Shown here piece by piece: positions 19,664 through 29,095 of a stretch of 64,000 nt of DNA. The position numbers were made by a program, and so were the translations under genes. The notes beneath the pieces are model-generated. The model made no database searches and was not told the origin of the DNA. It saw only the letters and a list, made by a program, of their open reading frames with translations. Position 1 is the stretch's first letter, and the number at the start of each line of letters is the position of its first letter. Source of the DNA: Paulinella micropora (taxonomy: Eukaryota > Cercozoa > Imbricatea > Euglyphida); the NCBI GenBank assembly GCA_009731375.1, contig BJOX01000018.1:85972-149971 (forward strand). Reading direction: 5' to 3'.

Positions 19664-20638
19664 CGCACGTGAGGAAAAGCGCTCTCTTCATCTACACTGT
19701 ACACATCCAGACCTTGCAGAACAGCCAAAGCGCACGTCATCCACACCATCTCCACTCGACACGTCGGTAGGTCAACTCGGTCATACTGCCAAGCCGGTTG
19801 CAGAAAACCAATGCCTGCGATCCTTGACTTTGTCTCCACCGTGGGACCCTCCACCGTCTCCCTCTTCTCAAAGTCAACAAACCTTGTTGGCACAAGGGGC
19901 TCTCCTGGTGGCTTTTCAGACACATGTCTCTCAACTATCGCTCCCAACCTCAGGTGCTTATCGATGTCTGCAAATCGAGACTCATTAAACTTACCAGTGG
20001 CTGTTGCTTCGCGATACGGAACCGGAATTGACACCATAAAAGCCCCAGACCTGAAGTTAACCGGCCTCGTTTTCTCTCTATTCCTAGGCTGTGCAACGAT
20101 GTTTGAGGCAGTCACCGCTGCTCCATCCCACTTTACCGGCACCCCATTCCTGTTTCTTTTGTTCTCGCCTCTAGGGTGAGACGGGTTGGACACAGCTACC
20201 CTCTCGACAGCTGTGCCTCCATCCCTCGGACTCACGTCACTTCGAGCATCCCCCAAGCACTCTTCGTTTCCCTTCACCAGTTGGACGACCCCAGCTTCTT
20301 CAACAACGCCTCCCAGGTCCGTGTCCGTGACAGTCAACACTTCTGCCACTGGCTTTTGTACTTCGATGACGTCGCCAGTGAAACCTTTTAGCACCTCACT
20401 CGTCGTCAGTGAAAGATTTTCCGGTGTACCCGTCGTTTTCGGCACATCTTTCCCTCACGACGGTTGCAGTGTGAAATGAGTGCTGGAGGGACTTCGCCAT
20501 TTTGCTCTTAGGGTAGAGAGTTGGCCACCCATGAATCGTTGGGTCCCTCACCATTATGTCCGCTGTCGTCTTGAGCTTGTTGTCGTAGTAGCTCCAAACC
20601 ACGTAGGCCGACTGCTCCACATTTACACCCATGAACAC
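19642..20638 (-). pseudogene. Copia B RT N-terminal half (two frames)
   Basis: Frames 20396-20638 and 19642-20445 together. The first holds NVEQSAYVVWSYYDNK, the segment after the integrase that is conserved with element D. The second carries the acidic linker and the RT start (SRIAGIGFLQPAWQYDRVDL, then DVYSVDEESAFPHV, the RT palm motif A region, D in YSVDEESAF). The break to the next frame lies at about 19650. Confidence 0.85.
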
Positions 20639-20668
20639 TCCAGGCTCCCCTTTTTCTTCTCCCTTCTT

Positions 20669-21676
20669 TCAGTCTTTGTAGAAAACACACATGCACCCAA
20701 AGGGGTGTAGCATTGAGTAGTGGGGGGGGGGGGGCCTCTTGTAGAACGCCTCGTGCCGTGACACCGTAGTTCCTGCCCTCCCTTGTAAATTCAGCAAGAA
20801 CACAGCATAGTCCACTGCCAACGGTAGAAAGTAAACCGGGACCGACCTCGCTACCAGTAGAGTGGTTGCCAGACTGAAGACCACCTTGATCGCAGCCTCC
20901 GCATAGGCATCCTTGTTAGGGTCGTTCCTCACCGGCAGATGCCTCTCTACACCAGTCTTTTGCAGATGATCCTTTATGCTCGTAGCAATCCACTCTTTGT
21001 CCGTCCTGAATTTCTTCATCCTGTTTCCTGTTTGCGTTGCAGACCATGCAGTTGTCGCAGCTGCTTCAGAATCCCCTCCTGCTCCCTTGTCTTGGTCCAA
21101 TAGTTGCGAATCAACCCCGTCACGTTGTCAACAAACGCGTTGCAATACGGAGTGTCTCCATACATAGGGAATTGAATCTTTCCCGTGCCATCCCCGCTCC
21201 AATCTTCGCCAGCCTTCTCGCAAACGGTAAGCGATGCTCCTGCATAGTTGGGATGTTTCTTCATTTTCGTTGTCTGGCATGATTTACAGGGATGGTCTGC
21301 CCACGATGCCCTCCCTTTCAAGGTGAGGTTATTCATTTTTGCAAACTGCCTGCCCATCGTTTCACCAAAAATGAAAGATGTCGTGTAGGCCTTGAATGTC
21401 CACATTCGTAGTAGCACTCATGGACGCAGTCCAGAACGCCGACTGGAACGCAGGAAAAAGTTCTTCTCCTTCTTCTTTGCCCGTCTCCTTTTGCAGAGTC
21501 TTGAATCTATACTGACAGGTATCCGGATCGAAGTCGCCTACCAATAACTTCTCTCCGGGACGCACGTCAATTTTATTCTTTGTAACGAAGAAACCGTCGC
21601 CCTGTAGCACAATACTTCTGTAATTGTCCGGCGGAGAAGAGCACACGATCAAGCGTTTCCAGGCAGTACGTTTCAC
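20669..21676 (-). pseudogene. Copia B gag-pre-integrase and integrase (three frames)
   Basis: Frames 21362-21676, 21016-21417 and 20669-21100. The zinc-binding region has GLHDIFHFG (His pair) and CKSCQTTK. The catalytic core shows DWSGDGTGK (first Asp), FRTDKEW (second Asp) and AYAEAAIKV (Glu), that is the DDE triad of copia integrases. It ends RHEAFYKRPP and HYSML. A run of twelve G at about 20722-20733 sits at the end of this segment. Enzyme that inserts the cDNA; disrupted as it stands. Confidence 0.88.
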
Positions 21677-21965
21677 CCATCATCTCGTCTTGAGGTTCAC
21701 CTTCCCCCGTCACTCCTACAAACCGCATCTTCCCCATCGCAGTTGCCTTCGTAGGCCCATCGATCCCACGGAGATCAAGCCCCTCGTCTTCTCTGTCTTT
21801 CAGCATCGCTGCATCAGGTACCAAATGTTTCGTCGACCCATTATCTAGATAGATCGATGTCTTGTCAATTTCATCTCCCCCATCCATCGCCATCATGCCT
21901 GCAGTCCCGTCGTCCATCGGTGTGTTCGGCTGCTTCCTCTCTTCCATTCCATCAGTCGCCGCCAC
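21573..21965 (-). CDS. Copia B protease
   Basis: Residues 35-55 read KTSIYLDNGSTKHLVPD, aligning to the copia retropepsin active-site block (LDSGAS-H-x). The usual Asp-Ser-Gly is Asp-Asn-Gly. The rest (GIDGPTKATAMGKMRFVG, VLFSAGQLQK) matches copia protease flaps and the element D homologue. The frame overlaps the MYND frame upstream and the pre-integrase frame downstream. Confidence 0.8.
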   Translation of the reverse strand: MAATDGMEERKQPNTPMDDGTAGMMAMDGGDEIDKTSIYLDNGSTKHLVPDAAMLKDREDEGLDLRGIDGPTKATAMGKMRFVGVTGEGEPQDEMMGETYCLETLDRVLFSAGQLQKYCATGRRFLRYKE

Positions 21966-22741
21966 ATCTCCCGTGCCATCGGCAGAAGCCCCGCCCCATC
22001 CATTCCGACTGTGATGGTCGTTTGCATTTCATTCCATGCCCCGACCACCCTCTCCGTCGATGCCAGTAGCGCTGCATCTTGTCCTTGCAGTTGTCGTACA
22101 ACCTCTCCTGGACTCGTCTGGTCCTCTTCCCTTCGACCGGATAACGCAGTTGTCTCCACCACCGACTTCTTCTCTTCATCCCCAATTGCGTACGGCGGAG
22201 GAAATTGTCGCGCCCTTTCTCGAAGGAGCATTCTCTCATTGTCGTTTCTGGCCTTCTCCAAAGCCTGCATGAGCGCTTCCCAGCTCACGTCAATCAATTC
22301 CATTACCTCGTCAGTCGGTCGCATTCTTAGTTCTCGGTTGTACCTTGGCATCAGCATGGTCTTTCCACTAACCGGTCCTTTGTGAAAGAAACGAAGCGTT
22401 CTTTGGTACGCCATATCCGCTCTCATCACAGCTATCGTTGACGCGTGCCCACCGAACCCACGTCCCGGAGCCGAGTCTTCATTATCCAGCACAGCTTTCC
22501 ATGTCGGCTTGACAGCCTCCGTCTGAGTGATTTTGCAGAAGACCTTGTGGGTTTTCCAATCCTGTCCCTGACACCATCGACCACAGTAGTAAGCCATCTT
22601 GCAGTGGCCACACTTCTTCGTCGCCGTCATTGCACAGAACTCGCACTCCCTCGGGACCCTCTTCAGAATCGCCTCCGGGGTATCAAGCCCCACTTCCCTC
22701 TCGAGCCCTTTGACGTACATTTCCCAATCGTCCGGCACCAC
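21893..22741 (-). CDS. Copia B MYND zinc-finger segment of the polyprotein
   Basis: A 282-codon frame between gag and protease. Residues 33-69 form a complete MYND finger: C33-x2-C36-x7-C44-x2-C47-x5-C53-x3-C57-x7-H65-x3-C69, with the diagnostic YCGRWCQGQDWKTHKVFC. MYND fingers are protein-interaction modules of chromatin and signalling proteins, binding proline-rich peptides. The about 120 residues after it (VKPTWKAVLDN, MPRYNRELRM, VSWEALMQALEKA, RERARQFPPPYA) are also conserved in element D. Coordinates of the finger: 22535-22645. A fixed role in the element, for example recruiting host proteins, is inference. Confidence 0.9.
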   Translation of the reverse strand: MVPDDWEMYVKGLEREVGLDTPEAILKRVPRECEFCAMTATKKCGHCKMAYYCGRWCQGQDWKTHKVFCKITQTEAVKPTWKAVLDNEDSAPGRGFGGHASTIAVMRADMAYQRTLRFFHKGPVSGKTMLMPRYNRELRMRPTDEVMELIDVSWEALMQALEKARNDNERMLLRERARQFPPPYAIGDEEKKSVVETTALSGRREEDQTSPGEVVRQLQGQDAALLASTERVVGAWNEMQTTITVGMDGAGLLPMAREMWRRLMEWKRGSSRTHRWTTGLQA

Positions 22742-23154
22742 CCTGAAGTTGTAGTACCATTTCCAGTAAGTTCACTAAGACATGCATTGTTGAAGCATAT
22801 CCAGAAATCCGCCACGTTGACCTTGCCGTTGCACAAGTCGCCTGGTACATCTTTTTTTTCTTCCTCTCCGATGTAGATGGTGGGATTAGTAGCCGCCATA
22901 AATGCAAATGCCCTCCTCTTTTCCGTAACCCTGACCAGTCCTCCCCCGTCCGCTGCCGGTGCCCAGTACGCGTCCAACGTCCTCGGTACCTCCATGTCGT
23001 TCAATGTCACAGCAAGACACGACACGCCCGGAGCTCCTCCATTGGCTTTCTTTTTGCCACCTTTATCGCCCGGCTTCCCATTGCTCTGAGCCACGCTTCC
23101 GTTTCCGCTCTGCTTTTGGTTCGTGTTCTGCTTTTGGCTCCCTTCCGAAGGCAC
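22663..23154 (-). CDS. Copia B gag C-terminal segment
   Basis: Encodes 163 residues following the zinc knuckle: Gln/Ser/Gly/Lys-rich basic linker, then VSCLAVTLNDMEVPRTLDAYW and FMAATNPTIYIG, leading to NVADFWICFNNACLSEL. The last part is conserved with element D (NVADFRTCFNNASLDEL). It overlaps the MYND frame by about 80 bases, where a frameshift separates the two. Confidence 0.7.
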   Translation of the reverse strand: MPSEGSQKQNTNQKQSGNGSVAQSNGKPGDKGGKKKANGGAPGVSCLAVTLNDMEVPRTLDAYWAPAADGGGLVRVTEKRRAFAFMAATNPTIYIGEEEKKDVPGDLCNGKVNVADFWICFNNACLSELTGNGTTTSGWCRTIGKCTSKGSRGKWGLIPRRRF

Positions 23155-23189
23155 TTTCTTCCTGTACCGATCTTTGAGTGTAGGGCATC

Positions 23190-23300
23190 TCCTTCCCTGA
23201 TGATCATGTCCAGGGATCCTGCACTTGATGGTGCATGTAAAGTACTCGTGCGGATTGCCACAATTGTAGCATTCCAGCTTTCTCCCTTCCTTTACCGGTG
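23190..23300 (-). pseudogene. Copia B zinc knuckle
   Basis: Between the two gag frames the minus strand encodes KLECYNCGNPHEYFTC (C-x2-C-x3-H-x4-C) and then CRIPGHDHQGRRC. It is too short to appear as its own gene. This is the nucleocapsid RNA-binding motif of the element. Confidence 0.75.
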
Positions 23301-23316
23301 TTTCTCTTGCTCGCAG

Positions 23317-24113
23317 CTATTGTGCCGCCACCATTGCTGTGCCCATCGCCCTTTCCTCTTTAGCCATTGCGTCGTTCGCGATCACTCTCCTTTCAAAGAG
23401 TTGCTTGAACTCATCCCACGTTGCCGCAGGGGTAGCCACTTGAGCATCCAGAAACGATTTCCACAGATGTCGGTGTTCACATTTACTCAGTGCAGTTTTA
23501 ATAAACTGCATTTGTAACGTCGCACTGATTGGCTCTCCATGAGCCTCAAGGAAGTGACAATGCGACTCAAAGTCCCTCAGTTGCGCCCGGAGGTCCTCCT
23601 TGCAATTAAATTTCCACCCACACACCAAGTTGTTCCTCTGCTGCTTTTGATGAGCATCATTCCCTTGGTAGCGTTGCCGGAGAAGCCTTAATAACTCCTC
23701 CGGTCGTAGTTGCTCCTCCCTGACTAGGTGCCGCACGATGCGTTCCGACGCAGACCCGTACTCCAAGCCTTTGTACAACCACATGAATACTTGAGCCCTT
23801 CTGGCAGTAATCCGTCTCCGTTGAAGTGGAGTAAGATCATGCTTCTGATCCTGTTGCTTGTTGTCGGCGTCACCACGTCGTTGCCTTGCAGCACCCTCTT
23901 TAGTCTCCTTGACTTCCGCCCGAAGTTCTCCACTCGCCATTGAAGTACTTCAGCCAGCGGCTTTACATATTCCCAGCACTCGATTGACGCGAGATCCGCC
24001 CGAACTTGAGCAAACCAATCATCCCAGATCCTCCCCGATACACCATCCTTGAACGTAGGCGCCTTTCCCTGTAGAACAGCGGTCGCAGCATCCTTCAGCG
24101 CAGAAGAGGACAT
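23317..24113 (-). pseudogene. Copia B gag (two frames)
   Basis: Frames 23724-24113 and 23317-23940. It starts MSSSALKDAATAVLQGKAP at the ATG inside the primer-site box, 4 bases after the LTR. WDDWFAQVRADL and ECWEYVKPL are conserved with elements D and F. The second frame (ARRAQVFMWLYKGLEYG, LRQRYQGNDAHQKQQRNNL, FKTALSKCEHRHLWKSFL) has the UBN2-like helical gag capsid pattern of copia elements. Confidence 0.85.
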
Positions 24114-24117
24114 AACC
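24111..24117 (-). promoter_or_regulatory. Copia B primer-binding site overlapping the gag start
   Basis: The minus strand reads GGTTATG directly after the LTR; the last three bases are the gag ATG. It is complementary to CATAACC of the initiator tRNA-Met anticodon arm. Confidence 0.65.
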
Positions 24118-24416
24118 CTTTATATTAATGCTTGACTCGGAACGGTGTTCGGTACCGGAGCACTTAATGACTTGCTTGTTTAGGCAAATCTGAGATAAAT
24201 TACTAAACACAGATTGAGGTACAAAATTGGCGCGCTCTAGAAACGCGTGTCATGACCTGACTACCGTAAATGTCACAATCAGTCATACCGAAATTATTCA
24301 AGTCCGATAACAAGTATCAATCCTAACACTAAATATACGAGTCCTCAATTGTGCAATTACACTGCCTATCGAATTACAATTACCAATTCTATTCTACAAA
24401 AGAAGTTGGTATAAAA
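24118..24416 (-). repeat. Copia B 5' LTR
   Basis: 299 bp, same ends as the 3' LTR except the outermost base (A for G on the plus strand). The promoter and any leader must lie inside it, because gag starts 4 bases after it. Confidence 0.92.
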
Positions 24417-24448
24417 AGGGGGAGCCCGAGCAGGCTGAGGAAGAGGAA

Positions 24449-25600
24449 ATGGAGGTGATCAGGATGATGCTAAACCGCGCGCTAATGGGAAGGGACAGAC
24501 GGAAGGCGACAAGACCGCGCAAGGTCCCGGACCCGATGTTGGACTCTGGGGCAGTGTCGGATATGGCGCCACCCAGCTACAAGGAGTTCATGAGCGGTGT
24601 CAAGCGGGAGGTAAAGGAGTTTAGCGCCGTGGGAGGAACCACCAGGATGGAGGCACAAGGGGACCACAAATTACCCACTCTACGGGGAGATGGGCGGGAC
24701 GGGAATCTACCTCTGAAGGAAGTCTGGGTAGGAGAGCATCTGACCGAGCTGCTAGTGTCTGGACCAAAGATGATGCTAGACGGGTATACTCTAATACTGC
24801 GAAAAGATTCACCCTACGTAACTAGGAACGTGGTCCCGGATGTAAAGGAAGAAGAAAAAGACGCCCTCCTATACTTCGACCTGGAGGACTCAGTGATCCG
24901 GTTTCAATCGGGCTCAACGGAAGAGCAGCAAGCGGCCTTCTGGACCACCAATAAGGTTCGTAAGAAGGAGTGGGACATGGGGTTACTACATCGGATATTC
25001 CATGACCCCGCTGCCGCAAAGTTGCAGGCCATTGCGAAGGCGCATGATGTGAAACTAGTCAACGTCAACAAAGACGTAAGTAAGGAGTGCCCGGAGTGCC
25101 CGGCGGGCGGAGCACAGAAGCCGCCTCATCGATCAAACGCGCATGGAACCCGGATGAAGGAGAAGGGCGAGGGCTGGTCGGTGGATACCTCAGCCCTACT
25201 AGCAAGACCGTTGCTCAATGGGGAGCGTTGCTTGATGGCGATGGTGGAGGATGCAGTAGGGTACACCAGCTTGGAGTTGCTCCTGAACGCGGAGATGCAG
25301 CGACAGTCGCTGGTGGCGAGCAAGGTGTTCCGGATGAGCCGCACCCAAACGGGTAACCGCGTGAAGCAAATACGCGGAGACGGCGCGTACCAACGATCGC
25401 AAGTGTTTAATGACATGGTGGAGAGTGTGGGAGTTCGACCGAGGTATGCGGTGAGGAACGATCCTAACAAGCAGGCATTGGTGGAGGTCTCGCAGAAGCA
25501 CATCTGGGCCGGCGCAAGGAAACTAATGAAGCGAGCGCAACTACCTTACGTGTGTTTGGGTCATATGCGCTCTTGCATGTGGGTTTACTACACAACCTAA
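24449..25600 (+). CDS. Copia A protease, pre-integrase and integrase
   Basis: Encodes 383 codons, resuming copia A to the right of nested B. The protease block is DPMLDSGAVSDMAPP (Asp-Ser-Gly-Ala, intact). The pre-integrase zinc region is GLLHRIFHDP with C-x2-C in KECPECPAG. Integrase core: WSVDTSALL (Asp), IRGDGAYQRS (Asp) and ALVEVSQKH (Glu), a full DDE set. The frame may start further left: coding is open back to the target duplication at 24417. It ends in a frameshift at about 25600. Confidence 0.85.
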   Translation: MEVIRMMLNRALMGRDRRKATRPRKVPDPMLDSGAVSDMAPPSYKEFMSGVKREVKEFSAVGGTTRMEAQGDHKLPTLRGDGRDGNLPLKEVWVGEHLTELLVSGPKMMLDGYTLILRKDSPYVTRNVVPDVKEEEKDALLYFDLEDSVIRFQSGSTEEQQAAFWTTNKVRKKEWDMGLLHRIFHDPAAAKLQAIAKAHDVKLVNVNKDVSKECPECPAGGAQKPPHRSNAHGTRMKEKGEGWSVDTSALLARPLLNGERCLMAMVEDAVGYTSLELLLNAEMQRQSLVASKVFRMSRTQTGNRVKQIRGDGAYQRSQVFNDMVESVGVRPRYAVRNDPNKQALVEVSQKHIWAGARKLMKRAQLPYVCLGHMRSCMWVYYTT

Positions 25601-25658
25601 CGCCGCCACCGGGAGGCAAGGAGCCGAGGCTGTTCACCATGTTCCCCTACGAAAAAAA

Positions 25659-26847
25659 GTGGAGTGGCTATCGCTTTTGCATACCTTCGGGTGTCTCTGT
25701 CATGCGGTACTGGACAAGAAGTACCATGGACTGCGAAAGGAGGAAGATCGCTCGTTGCCGGCAGCGTGGATGGGGTTGGACCTGGAGACCTCGGCGCACG
25801 TAGTACTAGTCCAGGGGGGGATCAAGCGCTGGCGGGATGTAATCAACTTCGACGAAGATCAACCCGCATGGCCCATCCTGTTACAAGTATGGAAGGCCGC
25901 CGGACTGAAGGTGGATGAGTCTCCCGGCACGCAGATCGGTGATGACTTGGAGGAACCCTTCGTTAAGCCGGAAGGGGTGGACGACAACGAGCGCGTAGTC
26001 GTAGTCAAGGAAGAAAAGGAAGAAGACGGAACGCTGCGACAGCCGGAGACGGACGAGTCAACGGATGAACAGCGAGAGGTGATGCGCGGCATGAGTATAG
26101 AAGTGCCGGCAAAGGAGTGGGGCTGGAATTGGGCCAAGAAGACCTATGGCCCGGAGTGGAAGAGCAAAACCCGGAAAGGGGAGGTGGAAGGGGAGTGTGA
26201 TCCCATCCGCAAGGACAAGAAGCTGCAGCCGGCTCATTTCGTACGTTTTGAAGGCGAAGAAACGGAGAATGAAGTTGAGAGGATGCTCGACTCGGAGATT
26301 ATCAAGTGGGCAGTACGTGAAAGGGCGCTGGCGGCTACGTTTACGCGACCGGTTGCCGAGAAGGAGGCTACCGCTTCCGGAAAGTTCGAGGACGCACGGG
26401 CTCAGGAAATCGCTACCCTGTGGGCTCAAGGTTGTTTCCGGAGGAGAGTCAGTCCCGGCGCGGGACTTGTGCCGGGGGAGATACGCAGACGCGACTAAAG
26501 AATCGGGGGGCAAAGTGCTGAAGTACAAGAGTAGGCTGGTAGCCAAGGGATACTCTATGGTTCAAGGAGAACACTACGGGCAGCGCACGTTCCTATCCCC
26601 CTGCACTATGACCATACTTGGATTGTTGGTGACGTTCTACGACCTAGTGCTGGGCAAATTCGATGTAGGGACGGCCTACATAGAAGCGGAGGTGGAAAAA
26701 GAAGGAATGAGACCCACCTACCTGGTCCCCCCGTTTGGCTTCGAAGAAGAGGGGTATGTATGGGAAATGGTACGGGCGCTCTATGGGAGACCGGACGCCG
26801 GGAGAAAGTGGTGGATGCAAGTGCTGGTACCGTTCATGGTATCGTAA
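25659..26847 (+). pseudogene. Copia A linker and RT N-terminal half (two frames)
   Basis: Frames 25659-26498 and 26146-26847. The first is the acidic, Glu/Lys-rich linker before RT. The second holds RT: YKSRLVAKGYSMVQGEHYG, then GKFDVGTAYIEAEV (motif A Asp) and VWEMVRALYGRPDAGRKWW, the copia LYGLKQAPR region. It ends in TAA at 26845 but the same frame stays coding beyond. Confidence 0.82.
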
Positions 26848-27135
26848 GGGTATGAGCAGCACAAAGCGTTTCCGTGTTTCTTCTTCCGCTGGCGTTCGGG
26901 GCAACAGAAGCATGACATCGGGTTTGTACATGTGGACCACATCATGATGGGCTTCAGTAGCGAAGAAGCAAAAGAGGAGTTTCGGACGGCCGGCGAAAGT
27001 CGCTTCAAGGTGTTTAAGAACGAGCTGCCAACTGGCGTGGTCGGTATCGACATTGAAGATGGCAGGCACCCGGAGTTAGGGCGAACCACAAAGTTGTCCA
27101 GGAAACATTCATCAGGGAAGCCAGTGAGCGTTTAA
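26848..27135 (+). pseudogene. Copia A RT C-terminal half with altered active site
   Basis: The same frame as the RT segment continues past the TAA at 26845-26847. At 26929-26940 it reads HVDHIMMGF where copia RT has YVDD; the second Asp is His. Elements B and D keep the Asp-Asp pair at this position (HVDD). A catalytic Asp is therefore lost in this copy, in line with the in-frame stop. Confidence 0.7.
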
Positions 27136-27155
27136 AGACCAAGGACTTAGCGTCG

Positions 27156-27758
27156 GTGGATTCGCCGTGGCTGATGCCTGGGCGAGAGGGAGTCCCAAGT
27201 GTGTTGGAGGAGTCTTCGCCTTACCATATCTGTGGGATACTGATCTGGGTACGAGCTCGTCATGACACGCTTGGGCCGGTGGCAGAAATGGCCCGATATA
27301 CCTCAAAACCGAAGGAGTTCCCCTTTCAAGAGGCGGAACAGGTGATGCGTTACCTTCACGGTACTGCAAAACGGGGAGTCAGATTCTACCAAAAGGAGAG
27401 CACGCGACTGACCTCCTATCCCGATGCGAATTGGAAGGGAGATTGGGGAGATCGACGCGCCCGACTTGCAGTGATTTATTTCTTGCTTGGGGGTTCGGTG
27501 AACTCTGTGTGTATGAAACGCACCATTACGGTGGAACTACCGAAGCCGCGTGGACCGCGTAGCAAGGAAAGGAGGGAGAAGCTGCTGGCGAAGCAGCAAG
27601 ACCTGCAAGCGGAGGCGGTGGGGACGCTACCGCCACCTGAGGAGAAAGTGCCGGAGGGACATGTTCGCACGGGGACCGAAGTACTCCAAGATAGTGGGGA
27701 GGATTGCTCAACCCTGAACTTTGGTATTAATGCCATCAAGGGGGAGCTTAGGAAATGA
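27156..27758 (+). CDS. Copia A RNase H and C-terminal tail
   Basis: Encodes 200 residues. It has copia-type RT/RNase H linker (YTSKPKEFPFQEAEQVMRYL), then the RNase H block TSYPDANWKGDWGDRRA and FLLGGSVNSVCMKR. The usual second half of RNase H is missing; instead there is a Pro/Lys/Glu-rich tail up to the PPT. A truncated or reorganised RNase H is the simplest reading. Confidence 0.72.
   Translation: MDSPWLMPGREGVPSVLEESSPYHICGILIWVRARHDTLGPVAEMARYTSKPKEFPFQEAEQVMRYLHGTAKRGVRFYQKESTRLTSYPDANWKGDWGDRRARLAVIYFLLGGSVNSVCMKRTITVELPKPRGPRSKERREKLLAKQQDLQAEAVGTLPPPEEKVPEGHVRTGTEVLQDSGEDCSTLNFGINAIKGELRK
27738..27746 (+). promoter_or_regulatory. Copia A polypurine tract
   Basis: AAGGGGGAG directly before the 3' LTR. 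Confidence 0.75.
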
Positions 27759-28073
27759 ATTAGATGATGGGATTAATACAACCGGTTTTATACGTTAGTT
27801 AATATTATCGTTAGTTCATAGTATGGAAAAAAAGGGGATATTTACTGGTGAGGGTGGCATTGGTGCCGGGATATTTACTGGTGAGGGTGGCATTGGTGGC
27901 ACCAATGCCAATAGCGACCTGCTTAAACTGTTTCGTTTGTTTGGCGGGCTTTTGTCTGTATTGCTTGATAAACCTATTAAAGGATGTGTGGAGCTGGTTA
28001 GATAGTCAACCGGGGACGCCTGGGCGACGTTAAACCGGCTTCAAACACCTTCTATTCTGTTCAACTGCTTAAG
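27747..28073 (+). repeat. Copia A 3' LTR
   Basis: Begins CTTAGGAAATG and ends TGCTTAAG. It carries a tandem duplication of about 33 bp (TTTACTGGTGAGGGTGGC units at 27840-27895) not present in the 5' LTR. Confidence 0.88.
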
Positions 28074-28396
28074 CGTTTTTGCCTAGGTTTCCCAAATCGA
28101 TTTGGGAATTTTCAAGTCCAACAACCCGACACTATCCGTTTTATGACTGTTAATTTGAAGACTCGCGACACAATTCGTTTGGGAATTGGAGACCTCACAA
28201 TTTACGTTCTACACTTGATCGTACGTTGCACCCAAGCCTGCAATGAGTTCGAAATTATGTAAATAAACGAAGTGACCTCTCTACTATTTACTTGCATTTC
28301 ACCTGCTCACTCAGAGTCAGGACTCAAAGCAGCCATAGTGTTCTTATTAAGAGTTCGTCGTATCTGCCTACTTAAAGAGTTGTATACAAACTCACA
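28074..28396 (+). repeat. Element C 5' LTR, right part
   Basis: Resumes the LTR to the right of copia A, aligning with 39768-40095. It contains CCCAAATCGATTTGGG, a perfect palindrome around the ClaI-like centre, and ends CTCACA at 28396. Confidence 0.9.
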
Positions 28397-28444
28397 ATTC
28401 GAATTTTTTTCCATTTAAGAGAAAACTACACACACAGAGTTGGT

Positions 28445-29095
28445 GTGTTCTGTGCACAGATCGCTTTGGAAAGACCCTCTCTTTCAGGAGTGGCTATACA
28501 ACAACGTATTAGGACAGTGGTAACCAAAAACACATATGTCTCGACAGACCGTTCACCTGCCGTTGCATTTGTGTGTCCTTCCTCTGCTCTTATACACACT
28601 ATGCAGTCAACCAATACAGTATGTGTTTGGTTTTGTCGTTTTAGGGTCACCCCCTACCTACAGAGTGGAGAACACCTCTTCCACTGCACCTCGCCCTCTT
28701 CAGCTACTGCTCTGCGTTCTGGCTTGCTCCTGGTACAAGACGACCCAGCATCAAAATACAACGAGCACAAACAACGTTGCCTGGACTTATATCCCATCTT
28801 GGGCTCCCGTACAGACACTCTACGTACAGGCAAGAGGTTTCAGGAGGAAGTCAAGGCTGGCAAGACTGCTCGCCTCCATACTGACCTTTTACGTATACAA
28901 ACCGTGCAGTTTATTTACGATCTACTGACCAGCTACGTTGATGATACACGAGACATTCTTCGGGAAATTCATAAGGATAAGGCTAACTGGCTGCTACAGG
29001 TCCCCATTGCCCCTCAAGCCAGCCTAGACCTCCTTTGTAACCCAGATTGGATAGACGCTGAGGTCTACGCCCAGTACCTGGGACCTACTGGATAG
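28445..29095 (+). CDS. Element C gag-like segment 1
   Basis: A 216-codon frame soon after the LTR. The second half (LVQDDPASKYNEHKQRCLDL, RFQEEVKAGKTARLHTD, FIYDLLTSYVDDTRDILREI, WIDAEVYAQYLG) is helical and polar, like a gag capsid. The first half looks non-coding in style. The stop is TAG; coding appears to go on directly after it (MAAAEKLWHDIGHVIPVEAF). No family is recognised. Confidence 0.45.
   Translation: MFCAQIALERPSLSGVAIQQRIRTVVTKNTYVSTDRSPAVAFVCPSSALIHTMQSTNTVCVWFCRFRVTPYLQSGEHLFHCTSPSSATALRSGLLLVQDDPASKYNEHKQRCLDLYPILGSRTDTLRTGKRFQEEVKAGKTARLHTDLLRIQTVQFIYDLLTSYVDDTRDILREIHKDKANWLLQVPIAPQASLDLLCNPDWIDAEVYAQYLGPTG

Larger units (their letters stand above)
18045..24421 (-). mobile_element. 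Copia-type LTR retrotransposon B, nested in copia A
   Basis: Minus-strand element. LTRs lie at 18050-18348 (3' LTR) and 24118-24416 (5' LTR), 299 bp each with about ten differences, flanked by a perfect 5-bp duplication AGGGG (18045-18049 and 24417-24421). Read on the minus strand it has GGTTATG primer-site box, gag, zinc knuckle, MYND finger, protease, integrase, RT, RNase H and a polypurine tract. All domains are recognisable but split into about a dozen frames. Same family as element D. Confidence 0.95.
12754..28078 (+). mobile_element. Copia-type LTR retrotransposon A, inserted in the C 5' LTR
   Basis: LTRs at 12759-13084 and 27747-28073. Flanks are CATTT (12754-12758) and CGTTT (28074-28078), a 5-bp duplication with one change; the uninterrupted LTR at 39770 confirms the empty site. 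Gene order is gag, protease, integrase, RT, RNase H (copia type). The element is 8.9 kb once nested copia B is removed. Several frameshifts and an in-frame stop in RT make it defective. Confidence 0.9.
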
